A stretch of 24,118 nucleotides of DNA from JBCCOW01 sp039025855 (GTDB lineage: Bacteria; Planctomycetota; Phycisphaerae; Phycisphaerales; Phycisphaeraceae), in contig JBCCNL010000054.1 in the NCBI GenBank assembly GCA_039025855.1, positions 1 through 24,118 of the forward strand, given 5' to 3'. A program made the translations under genes and the position numbers. The notes beneath the pieces are model-generated. The model did not search any database. It saw only the letters and a list, made by a program, of their open reading frames with translations, and had not been told where the DNA came from. Below, in pieces: positions 21,982 to 24,118 of this stretch. Each line of letters starts with the position of its first letter. Position 1 is the stretch's first letter.

Positions 21982-21989
21982 ATTATGAT
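21962..21989 (+). promoter_or_regulatory. recN promoter
   Basis: TTGACG (21,962-21,967), 16 bp, TATGAT (21,984-21,989); each hexamer matches five of six consensus bases. The ATG at 22,001 follows after 11 nt, so the leader would be only a few bases. This disfavours the in-frame TTG at 21,989, which lies inside the -10. Confidence 0.75.
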
Positions 21990-22000
21990 TGGATGCCCTT

Positions 22001-23755
22001 ATGCTCCGTGAACTGCACATCCAGAACCTGGCGGTCATCCGCGAAGCGGTGGTCGAGCTGACGGCCGGGCTCAACGTCTTCACCGGGCAGACCGGGGCGG
22101 GCAAGAGCCTGGTGATCGGGGCGTTCGAGGCGCTGCTGGGGCTAAGGAAGGGGGCGGGGCTGCTGCGGGCGGGGGCGAAGGAAGGCCGGGTCGCGGGGCT
22201 GTTCGAGGTGCGGGACGCGGGGGTGGCCGCGAGCCTGAGTGCGGCGTTGGATCAGGAGCTGGCGATGGGCGATGAGCTGCTGATCACGCGGAAGCTGTTC
22301 GCGTCCGGGCGGACGGGGCTGACGGTGAACGGGCAGCCGGCGACGGCGGGGATGGTGAAGCTCGCGGCGGCCCACCTCGTGGACATCCACGGGCAGCACG
22401 ACCATCAATACCTGCTCAAGCCGAGCCATCAGCTGGCGATCCTGGATGGGTTTGCCGGGGCGGAGCCGAAGCGGGCGAGGTTTGGGGAGTTGTACAGCCG
22501 GCTGCGCGGTCGGGCGGATCAGCGGGAGGCGCTTCGGGCGTCGCAGACACTGCGTCGGGAGCAGTTGGAGCTGTACCGGTTTCAGGCGCGGGAGATCGAC
22601 GAGGCGGAGCCGATGGCGGGGGAGTTGCCGGAGCTGGTGGCGCGGGAGCGGCTGCTGCGTGGGGTGGCGGGGCTGAAGCACGAGGCGGGGGCGGTGTACG
22701 ACGCGATGTACGAGACCGACGGGTCGGTGAACGAACGGCTTGAAGCCATCACGCAGGTGCTCCTGCGGTTGGCGGAGACCGACGCGGGGCTCACGGCGAT
22801 CGCGGAACAGGTCCGGGGTGCGACACTGACGCTGCAGGAGTCGGCGTACGACCTGGGGCGGTACCTCGGGCGGCTGGACCTGGACCCGGCGGAGCTGGGC
22901 GAGGTCGAGTCTCGGCTGAACGTGCTGAACCGGCTGGTGCAGAAGTACGGGGACGGCACACCGGGGGACGACGCGATCGCGTCGGTGCTGAGTCGGCGGG
23001 AGACGCTGGGCGTGGAGATCGATCGGCTGCAGGCGGAGGACGCGGACCTGTCGGGGATCGACCGGGAGATCGAGGCGCTGTCGGCGGAGCTGTGGGCGGT
23101 GGGCGGCGAGCTGAGCAAGGCCCGGGCGAAGGCGGGTGCCAAGCTGATCCCGAAGGTCGAAGCGGAGCTCAAGGCGCTGGGGATGCCCGAGGCCCGGCTG
23201 GAGCTGTCGATGGAGTCGGCACCGGCGGACGGGTCGGGGCTGCCGATCGACGGCGTGGCGGGTCCGTCGGGGCTGGACCGGGTGGAGCTGCTGGTGCAGA
23301 CGAACCCGGGGCAGGGGTATCGGCCGTTGCGGCAGATCGCCAGCGGTGGCGAGTTGTCGCGCGTGATGCTCGCGCTCAAGGGCGTACTCGCGGGGTCGGA
23401 CCGGATCAGCGTGCTGGTGTTCGACGAGGTGGACGCGAACATCGGCGGTCGGCTGGGGGATGTGATCGGGCGGAAGCTGCGGGGGCTGGCGTGGAACGGC
23501 GGGACCGATGAGCCTGAGGATGGGCATCAGGTGTTGTGCATCACCCACCTGCCGCAGATTGCGGCTTTCGCGGATCGGCACTTCCGGATCGAGAAGGGCG
23601 TGAGCGGGACGGGCAAGAAGAAGCAGACCGAGACGACGGTGACGCGGCTGGGCGAGAAGCAGCGGGTGTCGGAGTTGGCGGAGATGATGGCGGGGGCAGA
23701 GGCGAGCCCGACCAGCCGGAAGCAGGCACGGGAGCTGCTAGCGGCGGCGGCGTGA
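22001..23755 (+). CDS. recN: DNA repair protein RecN
   Basis: RecN is an SMC-like ATPase that tethers broken DNA ends during recombinational repair of double-strand breaks. The 584-residue protein has an N-terminal head with Walker A FTGQTGAGKS (27-36) and the Q-loop region DIHGQHDHQYLL near 127-138. Long charged helices follow (about 150-370, coiled-coil arm with FQAREIDEAEP and the central turn). The C-terminal head has the signature IASGGELSRVMLALKG (446-461), Walker B VLVFDEVDANIGG (472-484; Asp475, Glu476) and ITHLPQIAAFADRHFRIEK. About twelve residues (WNGGTDEPEDGH) are extra between Walker B and the switch His relative to E. coli. Length and order are otherwise normal. It has its own strong promoter inside a dyad, fitting damage-regulated control. 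Confidence 0.95.
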   Translation: MLRELHIQNLAVIREAVVELTAGLNVFTGQTGAGKSLVIGAFEALLGLRKGAGLLRAGAKEGRVAGLFEVRDAGVAASLSAALDQELAMGDELLITRKLFASGRTGLTVNGQPATAGMVKLAAAHLVDIHGQHDHQYLLKPSHQLAILDGFAGAEPKRARFGELYSRLRGRADQREALRASQTLRREQLELYRFQAREIDEAEPMAGELPELVARERLLRGVAGLKHEAGAVYDAMYETDGSVNERLEAITQVLLRLAETDAGLTAIAEQVRGATLTLQESAYDLGRYLGRLDLDPAELGEVESRLNVLNRLVQKYGDGTPGDDAIASVLSRRETLGVEIDRLQAEDADLSGIDREIEALSAELWAVGGELSKARAKAGAKLIPKVEAELKALGMPEARLELSMESAPADGSGLPIDGVAGPSGLDRVELLVQTNPGQGYRPLRQIASGGELSRVMLALKGVLAGSDRISVLVFDEVDANIGGRLGDVIGRKLRGLAWNGGTDEPEDGHQVLCITHLPQIAAFADRHFRIEKGVSGTGKKKQTETTVTRLGEKQRVSELAEMMAGAEASPTSRKQARELLAAAA

Positions 23756-23884
23756 AGCGCGGGGCCGGCGAGTGGGTTGAAATGGCCCAGCCAGTGTTTC
23801 GCTCGCGTTGCGGTGGGGCGTGATGGGGTTAAGGTGTAGGTGGGGTGACTCATCGCCGGCCGGCCCCGCTTTCGGAGAACCTTG

Positions 23885-24118
23885 ATGATTTCGAGACTTG
23901 TGACGCCGATGCTGTTTATTGGCTGCGCGGTGATCGGCGTGGCGGGTTGTGCGAGTGATGGTGAAGACGTGGCGGAGCCGGTGACAGCCGCGCCCCTCGC
24001 TACTGCGCCGGCCACCGCGCCGACCCCGGCTCCTGTTCCTGTGCCCGCGACCGCGCCAGCCACGTCACCCGCTGCACCCCCACCCCCGCCCCCACCCCCG
24101 CCCGCCCCAGTAGCGCCG
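23885..24118 (+). CDS. Lipoprotein with Pro/Ala-rich linker, cut by window edge
   Basis: The first 78 codons are seen, open to the edge. MISRLVTPMLFIGCAVIGVAGC is a lipoprotein signal with the probable lipidated cysteine at 22 (lipobox VAGC). An acidic ASDGEDVAEP follows, then from about residue 34 a low-complexity Ala/Thr/Pro stretch with repeated TAPA units and a run of nine prolines. Such linkers usually span from a lipid anchor to a folded periplasmic or surface domain, here outside the window. GGAGAA lies 5 nt before the ATG, and the gene starts 129 bp after recN on the same strand. Nothing can be said about the function. Confidence 0.7.
   Translation, partial: MISRLVTPMLFIGCAVIGVAGCASDGEDVAEPVTAAPLATAPATAPTPAPVPVPATAPATSPAAPPPPPPPPPAPVAP

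Overview
The window is GC-rich bacterial DNA that looks like a planctomycete, most likely of the Phycisphaerae type. The grounds are prepilin-like proteins with the planctomycete signature (A-FTLIELLVTLTIIAVVLG followed by a late H..DG motif), a cytoplasmic-looking sulfatase next to a GH2 beta-galactosidase, dense intergenic-poor packing and very high GC. The phylum call is an inference from gene style, not from a marker search.

Layout. 1-3.1 kb: the N-terminal part of glucuronate isomerase (uxaC, running off the left edge), a SAM methyltransferase and a tRNA-dihydrouridine synthase. 3.2-5.3 kb: two tandem prepilin-like genes, each with its own leader and its own rho-independent terminator. 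5.5-7.7 kb: two more methyltransferases (one of the PmtA phospholipid type) and a TlpA-like thioredoxin lipoprotein. 7.8-8.9 kb: thiS-thiG (thiamine thiazole synthesis). 8.9-12.9 kb: a membrane-anchored unknown, a lytic transglycosylase, an exported protein of about 17-18 ankyrin repeats, and thymidylate kinase. 13.2-14.2 kb: gap (GAPDH). 14.2-15.7 kb: the accessory island. 15.7-20.8 kb: beta-galactosidase and sulfatase, probably one transcript, plausibly acting on sulfated galactans. 20.9 kb: tRNA-Lys(CUU) with promoter and terminator. 21.0-24.1 kb: an unknown lipoprotein, recN, and the start of another lipoprotein.

The accessory island (14,208-15,694) is the most unusual part. It holds a REP-associated tyrosine transposase (RAYT) gene with one copy of a 29-bp palindrome just upstream of its start, a second copy inside its reading frame (read through in frame) and a third that supplies its stop codon. 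Immediately next to it is what looks like a stranded integron-type gene cassette. A small, AT-richer orphan ORF lies between two copies of a site built as ACCTAAC-N9-CAGTTGACCGGC with an inverted right arm, as in attC sites. A truncated upstream ORF ends 9 bp before the first site, and half a palindrome interrupts the right arm of the second. No integrase is present in the window.

A window-wide regulatory pattern also stands out. At least eight genes without a Shine-Dalgarno sequence carry a -10-like hexamer (TANNNT, CATAAT or GATAAC) exactly 6 nt before the ATG (a ninth has 7 nt). This is the geometry expected of leaderless mRNAs. Genes with good Shine-Dalgarno sequences (both prepilins, gap, the ankyrin gene and two lipoproteins) lack it. 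recN has a near-consensus promoter only 11 nt from its ATG, embedded in a 32-bp dyad that may be a repressor operator.
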